NCBI RefSeq assembly: GCF_009789675.1
Contig: NZ_CP046915.1
Span: 806,001-870,000, forward strand
DNA length: 64,000 nt
Direction of reading: 5' to 3'
DNA from: Paraburkholderia acidisoli
Lineage (GTDB): Bacteria > Pseudomonadota > Gammaproteobacteria > Burkholderiales > Burkholderiaceae
Positions 9,121-17,485 of this stretch are shown here, in pieces. Position 1 is the stretch's first letter. Every line of letters starts with the position of its first letter. The notes beneath the pieces are model-generated. The model was given only the letters and a program-made list of their open reading frames with translations, had not been told where the DNA came from and made no database searches. The position numbers were made by a program, and so were the translations under genes.

Positions 9121-10140
9121 TCAGCGCGCGCCGCGCACGAGCCACACGAAAAACACGCCGCCGAACAAGCCCGTCACCACGCCGATCGGCAAGTCGTCGG
9201 GGGCGATCAGCGTGCGCGCGATCACGTCGGCCCAGATCAGCATGATCGCGCCCACGAGCGCGCAAACGGGCAGCATGCGCGCGTGGCTCGCACCGGCGAA
9301 CCGCCGCGCCACGTGCGGCGCCACCAGCCCGACAAAGCCAATCGCGCCGCTCACCGCGACCATGCCCGCCGTGAGCAGCGAGCACACCACGAAGAGTTCG
9401 CGCCTTAGGCGCGCGACGTTCACGCCGAGCGTCACGGCGGCGACGTCGCCGCTCATGAGGGCGTCGAGTTCGCGCCGGCGGCCGAGCAGCAGGAGCGCGC
9501 CGATCCCGACGAGCGCCGCGGGCACGCCCAGCAGCGACCAGCGCGCGAGGCCGAGACCGCCCAGCATCCAGAACAGCACCGAAGTCGCCGAGCGCTGATC
9601 GCCGAGATACAGCAGCAGATTCGCGAGCGCCATCAGCACGAACGAAATGGCCACGCCCGCGAGCAGCAGGCGCTGCGCGTCGAACTGGCGATGCCGCGTG
9701 CCGTGCGTGCCGCACGCGATCACGAGCGCCGTGGCCGCGAGCGCGCCCGCGAACGCGCAACCGGGCAGCGTGAGCGCGCCCCATGCCGCGCCGAGCCACA
9801 GCGTGGCCGCCACGGCACCGACGCTCGCGCCCGCGCTCACGCCGAGCAGATGCGGATCGGCGAGCCGGTTCGCGGTGGCGGCTTGCAGCACCGCGCCCGC
9901 CAGGGCGAGCGCCGCGCCCACCAGCGCGCCCAGCAGCACGCGCGGCAAACGAATTTCCCAGACGATGGCGTCGTTCGTCGCGCTCGCGGGCACGCCGTCC
10001 AGCACGTGCGCGGCGATCGCGTGCAGCACGTCGCGCGCGGCGATCGGCGTCGAACCGCAGCCCACGGCCAGCACGACGGACACGGCGAGCACGGCCGCGA
10101 GCGCGGCGAGCAACGTAACCCGCGAGGCGCGCACCTTCAT
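9121..10140 (-). CDS. FecCD/BtuC-type ABC transporter permease
   Basis: A 339-residue, roughly ten-helix permease of the iron-siderophore/cobalamin import family. Recognisable segments are RLPRVLLGALVGAALALAG, NRLADPHLLGVSAGASVGA, and GFVGLVAPHVARRFAG near the C-terminal third (the loop that meets the ATPase). It is the last gene of a receptor-ATPase-binding protein-permease operon; its ATG overlaps the stop of the binding-protein gene (ATGA). The whole operon lies behind a cobalamin riboswitch, so a corrinoid is the best-supported cargo, although the family alone would also allow a siderophore. Confidence 0.92.
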   Translation of the reverse strand: MKVRASRVTLLAALAAVLAVSVVLAVGCGSTPIAARDVLHAIAAHVLDGVPASATNDAIVWEIRLPRVLLGALVGAALALAGAVLQAATANRLADPHLLGVSAGASVGAVAATLWLGAAWGALTLPGCAFAGALAATALVIACGTHGTRHRQFDAQRLLLAGVAISFVLMALANLLLYLGDQRSATSVLFWMLGGLGLARWSLLGVPAALVGIGALLLLGRRRELDALMSGDVAAVTLGVNVARLRRELFVVCSLLTAGMVAVSGAIGFVGLVAPHVARRFAGASHARMLPVCALVGAIMLIWADVIARTLIAPDDLPIGVVTGLFGGVFFVWLVRGAR

Positions 10141-11120
10141 CGTTGCGGGGCGGCGGCGAACGCTTCGGGATGCAGGCCGCGCGCGAGCGTTTCGATGGCC
10201 TGCGCGTTCTGCACGCCGGGCGTGGCGGCGTCGTACGGCACGACCACGAAGCGCCGGTTGCGGATGGCCGCGACGTTCGCGAGCGCGGGCGAGCCGAGCA
10301 GGAACGCCGCTTTCTGCGCGGCCGTGACCGCGCCGTAATCGACGATCACGATCACTTGCGGGTCGCGCGCCACCACGCTTTCCCAACTGACCTGGGCCCA
10401 GCTTTGCGCGAGGTCGTCCATGACGTTGCGGCCGCCCGCCGCGCGAATCAGCGCGGTCGGCATGGCCAGGTCGCCCGCCGTGAAGGGCTTGTCCTCGCCG
10501 CTGTCGTAGACGAATACGCGCGGGCGTTCGTGCGTGCTGTTCAGCGCCTTCGCGACGGCGGCCACGCGCGCCTGCATCGCGGCGATCACGCTTTGCGCGC
10601 GCGCATCGACGTCGAAGATCGCGCCCAGATTGCGCAAGTCGTTGTAGACGTCGTCGAGCGAGGCGGCCGGGCGCGGCATCACGTGCGCGCACGACTCCGT
10701 GAGTTCGTACGTGGCGATACCGAACGGCGCGAGCGTCGCGGGCGTGATCGGGCCGCCCACGCGCATGCCGTAATTCCAGCCCGCGACGTAGAGATCGGCG
10801 TGCGCGGCCACCAGCGTTTCGAGCGAGGGATAACGCTGCGCGAGTTCGGGCAAGCCTTTGAGTTCGGCTGCGAGTTGCGGATTCGCGGTCTTCCAGCCGC
10901 TGATGCCGGTGTAGCCCGCCATGCGCGCGCGCACGCCGAGCGCGAGCAGCATTTCCGTGAGATTGACGTCGTTGCTCACGGCGCGCGAGGGTGCGTGCGC
11001 GAACGTCACCTGGCGGTTGCAGCTTGGCACGGTCACGGGATAGTGCGCCGCGTGGGCAGCGTGGAAAGCGGCGCTGCCGAGTATCAGCAGTAACGCGGAG
11101 AGTCGGGTCGTTTTCATCAT
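10137..11120 (-). CDS. Periplasmic binding protein of the iron-siderophore/cobalamin ABC family (BtuF/FecB-like)
   Basis: A 327-residue class III binding protein with an N-terminal signal peptide (cleavage likely after HAAHA) and no lipobox. The segment RAVSNDVNLTEMLLALGVRARMAG is the typical first strand and helix of this fold, and the long backbone helix falls in the ASLDDVYNDLRNLGAIF region. The first ATG at 11120 overlaps the stop of the ATPase gene, which decides the start over the in-frame ATG one codon later; a long upstream extension was rejected. It delivers ligand to the permease encoded next. Ligand inferred as a corrinoid from the upstream riboswitch. Confidence 0.9.
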   Translation of the reverse strand: MMKTTRLSALLLILGSAAFHAAHAAHYPVTVPSCNRQVTFAHAPSRAVSNDVNLTEMLLALGVRARMAGYTGISGWKTANPQLAAELKGLPELAQRYPSLETLVAAHADLYVAGWNYGMRVGGPITPATLAPFGIATYELTESCAHVMPRPAASLDDVYNDLRNLGAIFDVDARAQSVIAAMQARVAAVAKALNSTHERPRVFVYDSGEDKPFTAGDLAMPTALIRAAGGRNVMDDLAQSWAQVSWESVVARDPQVIVIVDYGAVTAAQKAAFLLGSPALANVAAIRNRRFVVVPYDAATPGVQNAQAIETLARGLHPEAFAAAPQR

Positions 11121-11920
11121 GGCGATTCGAAAGTCGGTGCGATGAGCGTGATGCGCGGACAACCGCTGACAGGATGTCGATCCACGAGCGCCTCGACGCC
11201 ATACACGCGTTCGAGCAGCGCCTCGGTGAGCACGCTTTCGGGCGTGCCATGCGCGACGATCTCGCCAGCGGCGATCACGTACAGCCGGTCGCAAAACGCG
11301 GCGGCGAGATTGAGGTCGTGGATCGTGGCGAGCGTGGCGATGCGCTGCCGCTTCACGAGCGCGAGCAGCTCGAGTTGATGGCGCGGGTCGAGATGATTGG
11401 TCGGTTCGTCGAGCATCAGCACGCGCGGCGCCTGCACGAGCGCGCGCGCGAGCAGCGCGCGTTGCCGCTCGCCGCCCGAAAGCGTCGCGAAGGGGCGCGT
11501 GCGCAAATTGGCGAGGCCGGTGTCGGCGAGCGCGCGATCGAGGCGGGCGCGGTCGTCGGGCGTCTCGCCGTCGAGCGCGCGCCGGTGCGGCGTGCGCCCC
11601 ATCGCCACGACTTCTTCCACGCTGAGCCCGAAGTCGTCGGGCGCGTCCTGCAACAGCACGGCGATGCGCTGCGCGCTCCAGCGCGCCGATTGCGCCCAGA
11701 CTTCGCTGCCGTCGAGCGCGATCGTGCCGCGTTGCGGCTTCGCGTAGCGAAACGCGCAGCGCAGCAGGCTCGTCTTGCCGCTGCCGTTCGGCCCGATCAG
11801 CCCGACGAACTCGCCGGGCCGCACCGCGAGCGCGATCGACCTGAGCAGGGCGCGGGCGGCGGCGCCCCCGGATGAGCCGCCCGCGGGCGACCAGGTGAGT
11901 TCGTCGATATGCAAGGACAT
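11117..11920 (-). CDS. ABC transporter ATP-binding protein (BtuD/FecE-like)
   Basis: A 267-residue importer ATPase. Walker A reads GPNGSGKTS near residues 43-51, the signature is LSGGERQR, and Walker B with the catalytic Glu is VLMLDEPTNHLD. The H-loop follows in ATIHDLNLA. It starts 28 bases after the TonB-receptor stop and overlaps the binding-protein gene by ATGA, so the ATPase, binding protein and permease are translationally coupled. Confidence 0.94.
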   Translation of the reverse strand: MSLHIDELTWSPAGGSSGGAAARALLRSIALAVRPGEFVGLIGPNGSGKTSLLRCAFRYAKPQRGTIALDGSEVWAQSARWSAQRIAVLLQDAPDDFGLSVEEVVAMGRTPHRRALDGETPDDRARLDRALADTGLANLRTRPFATLSGGERQRALLARALVQAPRVLMLDEPTNHLDPRHQLELLALVKRQRIATLATIHDLNLAAAFCDRLYVIAAGEIVAHGTPESVLTEALLERVYGVEALVDRHPVSGCPRITLIAPTFESP

Positions 11921-11948
11921 GACGGGCTTCGCGAAGAGGAACCGGCGG

Positions 11949-14168
11949 CTAGAACTTCATCGTTGCCGTGACCCAGCCCGAACGCGGCGCGCCCAGCAGC
12001 CATTCGCCGCCGTCGTTCTGCGTCGTCACGGCATAGACGCGGTTCGTGAGGTTACGCAGATACAGCGCGAGCGTGAGGTTGCGGGTGACGCGCCACGACG
12101 CCGAGGCGTCGATCAGCGTGTAGCTCGGAATGGCGACGGTGTTGGCGTTATCGCCGAAACGACGGCCCACGTAATGCACGCCCGCGCCCGCGCGCCAGCC
12201 CGGCGCGAAAGCCCAGTCGAGCCACACGTTCGCGGTCTGCTCGGGAATGTCGTACGGCACGTTGCCCGCGCGCGAGAAGCTCTGGCCGTTCTCGACCTCG
12301 TTGAAGTCGTCGTAACGCGCGCGCAGCAGCGAGGCGTTGGCGTCGATCGACCAGCCGCCGCCCAGTTGCACCGCGCCCGTCCACTCCACGCCGCGCGACG
12401 ACTGCTTGCCCACTTGCTGCGTGACGTCGGGATTCGACGGGTCGACGCTCAGCAGATCGCGCTTGACGATCTGATAGAACGCGAGCGTCCACGAGGCGCG
12501 GCCGCCCCACAGTTGCTGCTTCACACCGGCTTCCCATTGCGTGCCGCTCGCGAGCGAGAACTGGCTGCTCGACTTCGAGAGCGTGACGAGCGAACCGACG
12601 CCGTCCGCGCCCGTGGTGTACTGCGCGTACACGGAGAAGTCGGGCGTGAGCGCGAACACGAGACCCGTGCGCCAGCCCGTGTGCGCGAAGGTGCGATCGA
12701 ACGACGAAGCGGGACCGTTGACGGTCGCGAAGGTGTCGCGGTGATAGTCGAGATGGTCGTAGCGCAGGCCCGCGATCCACGCGAGGCGATCGGTCAGTTC
12801 GAGGCGGTTTTCCGCGTAGACCGACGCCTGATGCGTGGTGGTCTGGAACTGCGGCACGGTCGGATCGGGGCTCGCGAACACGCCCGGATCGAAGCCGAAC
12901 TGCGGTACGACGGAGGAGCCGTCATAGGGCGAATTGCTCGTGTCGAGAAACGAGATCACGTTGAAGTCCGCGCCCACGACGAGGCGATCCTGGCGGCCGA
13001 GCAGATGGCCGTCGAAGGTCGCGTCGAGCGTATCGCCGGCCTGCTTTTCGTGATGCAGGATCTCGAGGTAGTCGCTGCGCAGCACGTTGCCGTCGCCGGT
13101 CAGCGAGTAACTTTCGCTGTCGTGCCAATGACGGTTGGTCAGCAGGTAATAGAGCTGATTGCGCAGTGTGATGCCGGGCGCGGCGTTCCACTTCGTATTG
13201 AGGCGCGTCCACTGGTCGTAATACGCGATCGACGCATTGCCGACGTTGTAGTTCTGGCGTTCGAGCGCGGGATCGAGTGCGCCGTTCGTCACGGGTACGC
13301 CGAAGTAGCGCGCCGGCAGCTGGCGGCCGTAGTCGTAATCGAGCGTGAACGAGAGACGCGGATTCACGTCGAGCTTGAGTGCGCCGCCGAGGGCCGTGCT
13401 GTGCGACTCGCCGCGCGGCACCCAGCCGTTGTTGCGGTCGTCGGCGAGATAGAAGCGGTACGAAAGCATCGGGCCGAGCGCGCCGGTGGTGTCGAGTGCC
13501 ACGCGCTTTTCGCCGTAGGTGCCCGCGCCGAGCTGGATCGTGGTGGCGGCCTCGCGCTGCGGCGCCTTCGGCACGATGTTGACGACGCCGCCCATGCCGC
13601 CTTCGCCGTACAGCACGGAAGCCGGGCCGCGCAGCACTTCGATGCGTTCCGCCGACCATGTGTCGAACGGGAACGACACGGTGCCCGCGCCCGCGTACAT
13701 GCGCAGGCCGTCGTAGAGCGTGGTGACCGACTCGGGGCCGCTGAAGCCGCGCACCGACACCGAGGTGCCGCCATTGCCCGGCGCGGCGTCGGTGGCGAAG
13801 CCGGCCGCGCGCGTGATGGCTTGCGTGACGTTGTTGTCGCCGCGTTCGGTGAGTTGCGTGCCGGTGATGGCTTCGACGCTCGCGGGCGTGTCGAGGCTCG
13901 ATAGGCCCAGGCGGCTGCCGGTGGCGAGCGGCGCGGCGAGGTCGGGCGTGTCGGCGTCTTCGCGGCGCGCGGCGGTGCCCGTCACGTTGACGGCGGGTAG
14001 CGTCGGCGAGGTCGATGCCGATGTCGATGCCGATGTCGAGGTCGATGCGGCGGGCGCGGCGTTATCGGCATCGGCGAAAACCGGGGCCGCGTTGGCGAGG
14101 CAGGTGCAGGCGAAAGCGCTGTGCACGGCAAGGCGCCGCGCGCGGAAAAGCGGTGTGGATGCGTCCAT
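11949..14168 (-). CDS. TonB-dependent receptor, siderophore-receptor type, under a cobalamin riboswitch
   Basis: A 739-residue outer-membrane receptor. After the signal peptide there is a Ser/Thr/Ala-rich stretch (encoded by a 12-bp repeat around 14010-14047), then the plug domain (VSVRGFSGPESVTTLYDGLR; RIEVLRGPASVLYGEGGMGG) and a 22-strand barrel ending in aromatic-hydrophobic TATMKF. The plug resembles FhuA/FecA-type siderophore receptors more than BtuB. However, the operon leader is a cobalamin riboswitch, and the downstream genes encode a matching ABC importer. The most economical reading is a non-canonical corrinoid receptor. The ATG at 14168 has only a weak ribosome site. Confidence 0.9.
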   Translation of the reverse strand: MDASTPLFRARRLAVHSAFACTCLANAAPVFADADNAAPAASTSTSASTSASTSPTLPAVNVTGTAARREDADTPDLAAPLATGSRLGLSSLDTPASVEAITGTQLTERGDNNVTQAITRAAGFATDAAPGNGGTSVSVRGFSGPESVTTLYDGLRMYAGAGTVSFPFDTWSAERIEVLRGPASVLYGEGGMGGVVNIVPKAPQREAATTIQLGAGTYGEKRVALDTTGALGPMLSYRFYLADDRNNGWVPRGESHSTALGGALKLDVNPRLSFTLDYDYGRQLPARYFGVPVTNGALDPALERQNYNVGNASIAYYDQWTRLNTKWNAAPGITLRNQLYYLLTNRHWHDSESYSLTGDGNVLRSDYLEILHHEKQAGDTLDATFDGHLLGRQDRLVVGADFNVISFLDTSNSPYDGSSVVPQFGFDPGVFASPDPTVPQFQTTTHQASVYAENRLELTDRLAWIAGLRYDHLDYHRDTFATVNGPASSFDRTFAHTGWRTGLVFALTPDFSVYAQYTTGADGVGSLVTLSKSSSQFSLASGTQWEAGVKQQLWGGRASWTLAFYQIVKRDLLSVDPSNPDVTQQVGKQSSRGVEWTGAVQLGGGWSIDANASLLRARYDDFNEVENGQSFSRAGNVPYDIPEQTANVWLDWAFAPGWRAGAGVHYVGRRFGDNANTVAIPSYTLIDASASWRVTRNLTLALYLRNLTNRVYAVTTQNDGGEWLLGAPRSGWVTATMKF

Positions 14169-14245
14169 GTTCGACGGTGCGTGGTGAGTCGTTGTTGTTA
14201 TGGGCCGCGCGGGCGAGGCGCCGAGGCCAACGCGCGCGACAGCAA

Positions 14246-14271
14246 CTCGCGCCGCGGCAAGCCGGCGCGAG
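14246..14271. repeat. Inverted repeat between leader ORF and TonB receptor
   Basis: Arms 14246-14254 and 14263-14271 (CTCGCGCCG / CGGCGCGAG) form a perfect 9-bp GC-rich stem with an 8-base loop. It lies in the 132-base stretch between the stop of the 31-codon leader ORF and the receptor start. No T-run follows, so it could be a stability element or a Rho-type attenuator part. Confidence 0.45.
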
Positions 14272-14300
14272 CAATGACGGGAAAACGGTGAACGCCGGCG

Positions 14301-14396
14301 CTAGACGGAGTTGCGAACGGCGGGGGGCACCACGCAGAGGTCGGGCGGGACGAGGAACGGCGGGCGGCTGCGCGCCGCGCTGACCGGTGCAGTCAT
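14301..14396 (-). CDS. 31-codon leader ORF directly downstream of the cobalamin riboswitch
   Basis: Encodes MTAPVSAARS followed by RPPFLVPPDLC and a VVPPAVRNSV tail, 31 residues, proline-rich with one cysteine. A strong ribosome site (AGGAG, 7 bases before the ATG) distinguishes it from chance ORFs. A GGGG/CCCC mini-hairpin sits just upstream of that site, within the likely expression platform of the riboswitch. No family is recognised. It could be a regulatory leader peptide through which the riboswitch controls translation and then downstream transcription, or simply an unannotated small protein. Confidence 0.5.
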   Translation of the reverse strand: MTAPVSAARSRPPFLVPPDLCVVPPAVRNSV

Positions 14397-14444
14397 GCTG
14401 GGTTCTCCTGGGGTTTCGCGCCCCGAGTTGCGGTTGGAATGTGC

Positions 14445-14572
14445 CGATGCCCAGGTCTGACTTTCGGCTCGATACGCGATGGAGGCCGATTACAGTGGCG
14501 CGACCGCGCTGGATTTGCACCAGCTTCCGGACATGGCGAGGGGATTGTACAGGCACCGCACCGCCTCGATGA
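14445..14572 (-). promoter_or_regulatory. Cobalamin riboswitch (aptamer) upstream of the TonB/ABC operon
   Basis: Read on the minus strand, the conserved aptamer pieces occur in order. They are a GGTGC...GTGCC stem near 14552-14566, GGAAGCTGGTGCAAATCCAG (14508-14527), the B12-box-like GCGCCACTGTAAT (14489-14501), and the closing AAAGTCAGACCTGG (14451-14464). The order and spacing match the cobalamin (RF00174-like) family, in the form ending AGTCAGACCTG. It should lower expression of the receptor/importer operon when adenosyl- or other cobalamin is plentiful. Confidence 0.85.
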
Positions 14573-14611
14573 CGCGGAAATTTGCCGCCGGATTTGTACC
14601 GCTTATAGGTA

Positions 14612-14623
14612 ATGTTATAACAT
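14612..14623. promoter_or_regulatory. Zur-box-like palindrome upstream of zigA
   Basis: A perfect 12-bp palindrome ATGTTATAACAT, embedded in AATGTTATAACATAAC, in an otherwise GC-rich gap. It matches the core of known proteobacterial Zur operators (ATGTTATA-N-TATAACAT type). It lies 72 bases before the zigA ATG and contains a TATAAC that could serve as its -10 box. Repression by zinc-loaded Zur is inferred. Confidence 0.7.
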
Positions 14624-14694
14624 AACAAAAATGCGCGAAACGATGTCTTACCGATGCCGCGGCGCGCCGTTCCCCACATCGAAGGAGTCATTCC

Positions 14695-15906
14695 ATGGAT
14701 TCGCGACTGCCCGTGACGGTGCTGTCCGGCTTTCTGGGCGCGGGCAAGACCACGCTGCTCAACCACATCCTGAGCAACCGCGAAGGGCGGCGCGTGGCCG
14801 TCATCGTCAACGACATGAGCGAGGTGAACATCGACGCCGCGCTGGTGCGCAACGGCGGCGCGGAGCTGTCGCGCACCGACGAAAAGCTCGTGGAGATGAG
14901 CAACGGCTGCATCTGCTGCACGCTGCGCGAGGACTTGCTGGTGGAAGTGAGCCGGCTCGCGGAGGAAGGCCGCTTCGACCAGCTCGTGATCGAGTCGACG
15001 GGCATTTCGGAGCCTTTGCCGGTGGCGGAAACCTTCACGTTCGCCGACGAGGCGGGCAAGAGTCTCGCCGATGTCGCGCGCCTCGACACCATGGTGACCG
15101 TGGTGGACGCCCTCAACTTCCTGCGCGATTACGGTTCGCAGGACAGCCTGGAGGCGCGCGGCGAGTCGCTGGGCGAGGAGGACAATCGCACCGTGGTGGA
15201 CTTGCTGATCGAGCAGATCGAGTTCTGCGACGTGATCGTCGTGAACAAGATCGATCTCGTGAGCGAGGCCGAGCGCGAACGGCTCATGGCGATCCTGCGC
15301 GGGCTCAATCCGCGTGCGCGCATCGAGATCAGCGAGTTCGGCCGCGTCGCGCTCGAGCGCGTGCTCGACACGAAGCTGTTCGATTTCGACGAAGCCGCCA
15401 AAGCGCCGGGCTGGCTCGCGGAACTACGCGGCGACCACAAGCCGGAAACCGAGGAATACGGCATCGGCAGCTTCGTATGGCGGGCGCGCCGGCCGCTGCA
15501 TCCGCAGCGTTTCTGGGCGCTCGTCAACAGCGAATGGCCGGGCGTGGTGCGCTCGAAGGGCTTCTTCTGGCTCGCGAGCCGCCCGACGCACGCGGGGTCG
15601 TGGTCGCAGGCGGGCGCGGTCTGCCGTCACGGCCTGGCGGGGCTCTGGTGGGCGGCGGTGCCGAAGTCGCAATGGCCCAGCGACGACGAATCGCTCGCGT
15701 TCATCGAACAGAACTGGCATTCCGAGGTGGGCGACGCGCGCCAGGAACTCGTCTTGATCGGCATGGAGATGGACGAAGCCGCACTGCGCAAGCGGCTCGA
15801 CGCGTGCCTGTTGAGCGACGCCGAGATGGCCGAGGGCCCCGCGAACTGGGTGCGTTACGCCGATCCGTTTCCCGCCTGGGGCGTGCGGGACGAGGAGCCC
15901 GCGTAA
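14695..15906 (+). CDS. zigA: Zinc-responsive G3E-family GTPase (ZigA/COG0523 metallochaperone)
   Basis: A 403-residue G3E GTPase that hands zinc to client enzymes during zinc shortage. Walker A is GFLGAGKTT at residues 12-20, the metal-binding CxCC motif is Cys72-x-Cys74-Cys75 (SNGCICC), and the guanine-specificity motif is NKID. The C-terminal CobW_C domain contains [18 protein letters not shown]. Length and C-terminal domain fit the ZigA subgroup rather than CobW proper. AAGGAG precedes the ATG. The Zur-like palindrome 72 bases upstream supports the zinc role, despite the nearby cobalamin riboswitch, which faces the other way. Confidence 0.9.
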   Translation: MDSRLPVTVLSGFLGAGKTTLLNHILSNREGRRVAVIVNDMSEVNIDAALVRNGGAELSRTDEKLVEMSNGCICCTLREDLLVEVSRLAEEGRFDQLVIESTGISEPLPVAETFTFADEAGKSLADVARLDTMVTVVDALNFLRDYGSQDSLEARGESLGEEDNRTVVDLLIEQIEFCDVIVVNKIDLVSEAERERLMAILRGLNPRARIEISEFGRVALERVLDTKLFDFDEAAKAPGWLAELRGDHKPETEEYGIGSFVWRARRPLHPQRFWALVNSEWPGVVRSKGFFWLASRPTHAGSWSQAGAVCRHGLAGLWWAAVPKSQWPSDDESLAFIEQNWHSEVGDARQELVLIGMEMDEAALRKRLDACLLSDAEMAEGPANWVRYADPFPAWGVRDEEPA

Positions 15907-15946
15907 GCGCGGGACGCTACGAATCAGCACCTAGGGCGCCGCGCGT

Positions 15947-16393
15947 TCAATGATAAATCGTCATTGACGATTGCAGTTTCGTGAGCTTGCCGTTCATCAG
16001 CCGATACCAGCCCTGCGAGCCCTGCAGCACCACTTCGTCGCGCTGCCAGAACACGCGCCGGACCGTCATGCGCACGCCGGTGCGCTGCACCAGCGCGGGC
16101 CGGCGGCGCAGGTCGTAGAGCACGGGCCCGTTGTCGGTTTGCACGAGCAGGCGCGGCACCGTGTCGCCGTGCTCGCTCACATCGTCGAAATGCGTGAGCG
16201 ACGCCGCGCCGAAGCGGTCGAGCTCGGCGTTGTCGAGCGTCGCCGCGAAGTCGCGGCCCGCGTGCGTGAATTGCAGCGTGCCCGCTGGCGTGGCGAGCGC
16301 GGGCTCGTGGCTTTGTGCGTGCGCGAGGGTGCTGAACGCCGTGCACGTGGCGAGCGTCGCGACGGTCGCGGCGGCGAGTAGCAGTCTTTTCAT
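15947..16393 (-). CDS. Exported protein of unknown function
   Basis: A 148-residue protein with a clear Sec signal peptide (residues 1 to about 26, cleavage after LAHA) and a small beta-rich mature region. The C-terminal half (VFWQRDEVVLQGSQGWYRLMNG) gives no recognised domain. It converges with zigA, with 40 bases between the stops, and lies upstream of nothing on its own strand. Function cannot be assigned. The reading frame is supported by the signal peptide and normal codon usage. Confidence 0.75.
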   Translation of the reverse strand: MKRLLLAAATVATLATCTAFSTLAHAQSHEPALATPAGTLQFTHAGRDFAATLDNAELDRFGAASLTHFDDVSEHGDTVPRLLVQTDNGPVLYDLRRRPALVQRTGVRMTVRRVFWQRDEVVLQGSQGWYRLMNGKLTKLQSSMTIYH

Positions 16394-16465
16394 GAGTCGG
16401 TCCGGGTTCGGCGGCGCGCTGTGTTCAAGGCGCGCGCGATGAAGGCATTATCGACCACCTCGCGT

Positions 16466-17383
16466 TCAGCGAATCCGCAACTGGGCTTCGAGCATACGCG
16501 CGAGCACGCTGACCTTTGGCACGCGTTGGCGCGCCACGGGCCAGAGCACGCTGAGCGGCAGGCCGTCGGTGGCGGCGTCGGCGAGCACTTCGACAAGGCG
16601 TCCCGCCCGCAGGTCGTCGCGCACGAGCCAGGTCGCGAGTTGCGCGATGCCCAGTCCCGCGCGCACGAAGGCGAGTTGCGCTTCGGCGTCGCCGGCCACG
16701 ACGTGCGGGCGCACCGCGCACTGGCCGACGCGGCCATCCGCCTGCGCATAGGTCCACGGCAATGGCGTGCCGTCGGGGCGGCCGTAGACGATGCAGTCGT
16801 GATCCTGCAGATCGTCGATGGCGCGCGGCGTGCCGCGCCGTTCGAGCCACGCGGGCGCGGCGCAGAAGATCAGCCGCTCGCGGCCCAGCACGCGCTGCGT
16901 TTGCGACGCCGGCAAGTCGCGCGGGCCGCCGATGCGCACGGCCAGATCGATGCCTTCCTCGGCGAGATCGACGAAGCGATCGGCGAACAGCAACTGCGGA
17001 CGCACTTCCGGGTATTGCGCCGCGAACGCCAGCAGCACGGGCACGACACATAGCCGCCCGAACGACGCGGGCAAGGCGATGCGCACCGTGCCCACCGGCT
17101 CGCGCTGCTGCGCGGCGAGCGTCGCTTCGGCCTCGCTCAGGTCGGCGAGCATGCGGCTGCAGGTGTCGTAGAACGCGCGGCCCGCGTCGGTGAGCGCGAG
17201 GCTGCGCGTGGTGCGCTCGAACAGCTTCACGCCGAGCCGCTGTTCGAGCCGCCCGATGCTCTTGCTCACCGCCGAATTCGTGAGATTCAACTGCTCGGCG
17301 GCGGCCGTGAAACTGCCCGCATCGGCGGCCCAGACGAACGGGACGATGCCTTTCAGGCGCTCGGTGGCCGGCACGTTGGACAT
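16466..17383 (-). CDS. LysR-family transcriptional regulator
   Basis: A 305-residue LTTR with the helix-turn-helix near residues 20-45 (GSFTAAAEQLNLTNSAVSKS) and the effector-binding domain from about residue 95 (GTVRIALPASFGRLCVVPVL). It belongs to the GcvA/AaeR-like subgroup by its ADRFVDLAEEGIDLAVRIG segment. It is divergent from the PRISE-like reductase at 17486, and a TTCG-N9-CGAA inverted repeat in the 102-base gap is a good operator candidate. Effector unknown. Confidence 0.92.
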   Translation of the reverse strand: MSNVPATERLKGIVPFVWAADAGSFTAAAEQLNLTNSAVSKSIGRLEQRLGVKLFERTTRSLALTDAGRAFYDTCSRMLADLSEAEATLAAQQREPVGTVRIALPASFGRLCVVPVLLAFAAQYPEVRPQLLFADRFVDLAEEGIDLAVRIGGPRDLPASQTQRVLGRERLIFCAAPAWLERRGTPRAIDDLQDHDCIVYGRPDGTPLPWTYAQADGRVGQCAVRPHVVAGDAEAQLAFVRAGLGIAQLATWLVRDDLRAGRLVEVLADAATDGLPLSVLWPVARQRVPKVSVLARMLEAQLRIR

Positions 17384-17400
17384 GATCGATTGATGACGTG

Positions 17401-17421
17401 AATTCGCTAAAGTGACGAAAT
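17401..17421. promoter_or_regulatory. Candidate LysR operator between LysR and PRISE genes
   Basis: AATTCG (17401-17406) and CGAAATT (17416-17422) form an interrupted dyad, TTCG-N9-CGAA, close to the LTTR T-N11-A pattern. It is the only clear dyad in the 102-base divergent gap. Confidence 0.4.
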
Positions 17422-17485
17422 TTTATCGGAGATAGGAATTTCAGTCCGAATTAACATCGTGACTTCGACGCACGGAGAGCGATGA

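Noticed and set aside
14695..15906. Assignment of the G3E GTPase as the cobalamin-synthesis protein CobW
   Set aside because: Despite the nearby cobalamin riboswitch, length and C-terminal domain fit ZigA, and the upstream palindrome is Zur-like. The riboswitch faces the other strand.
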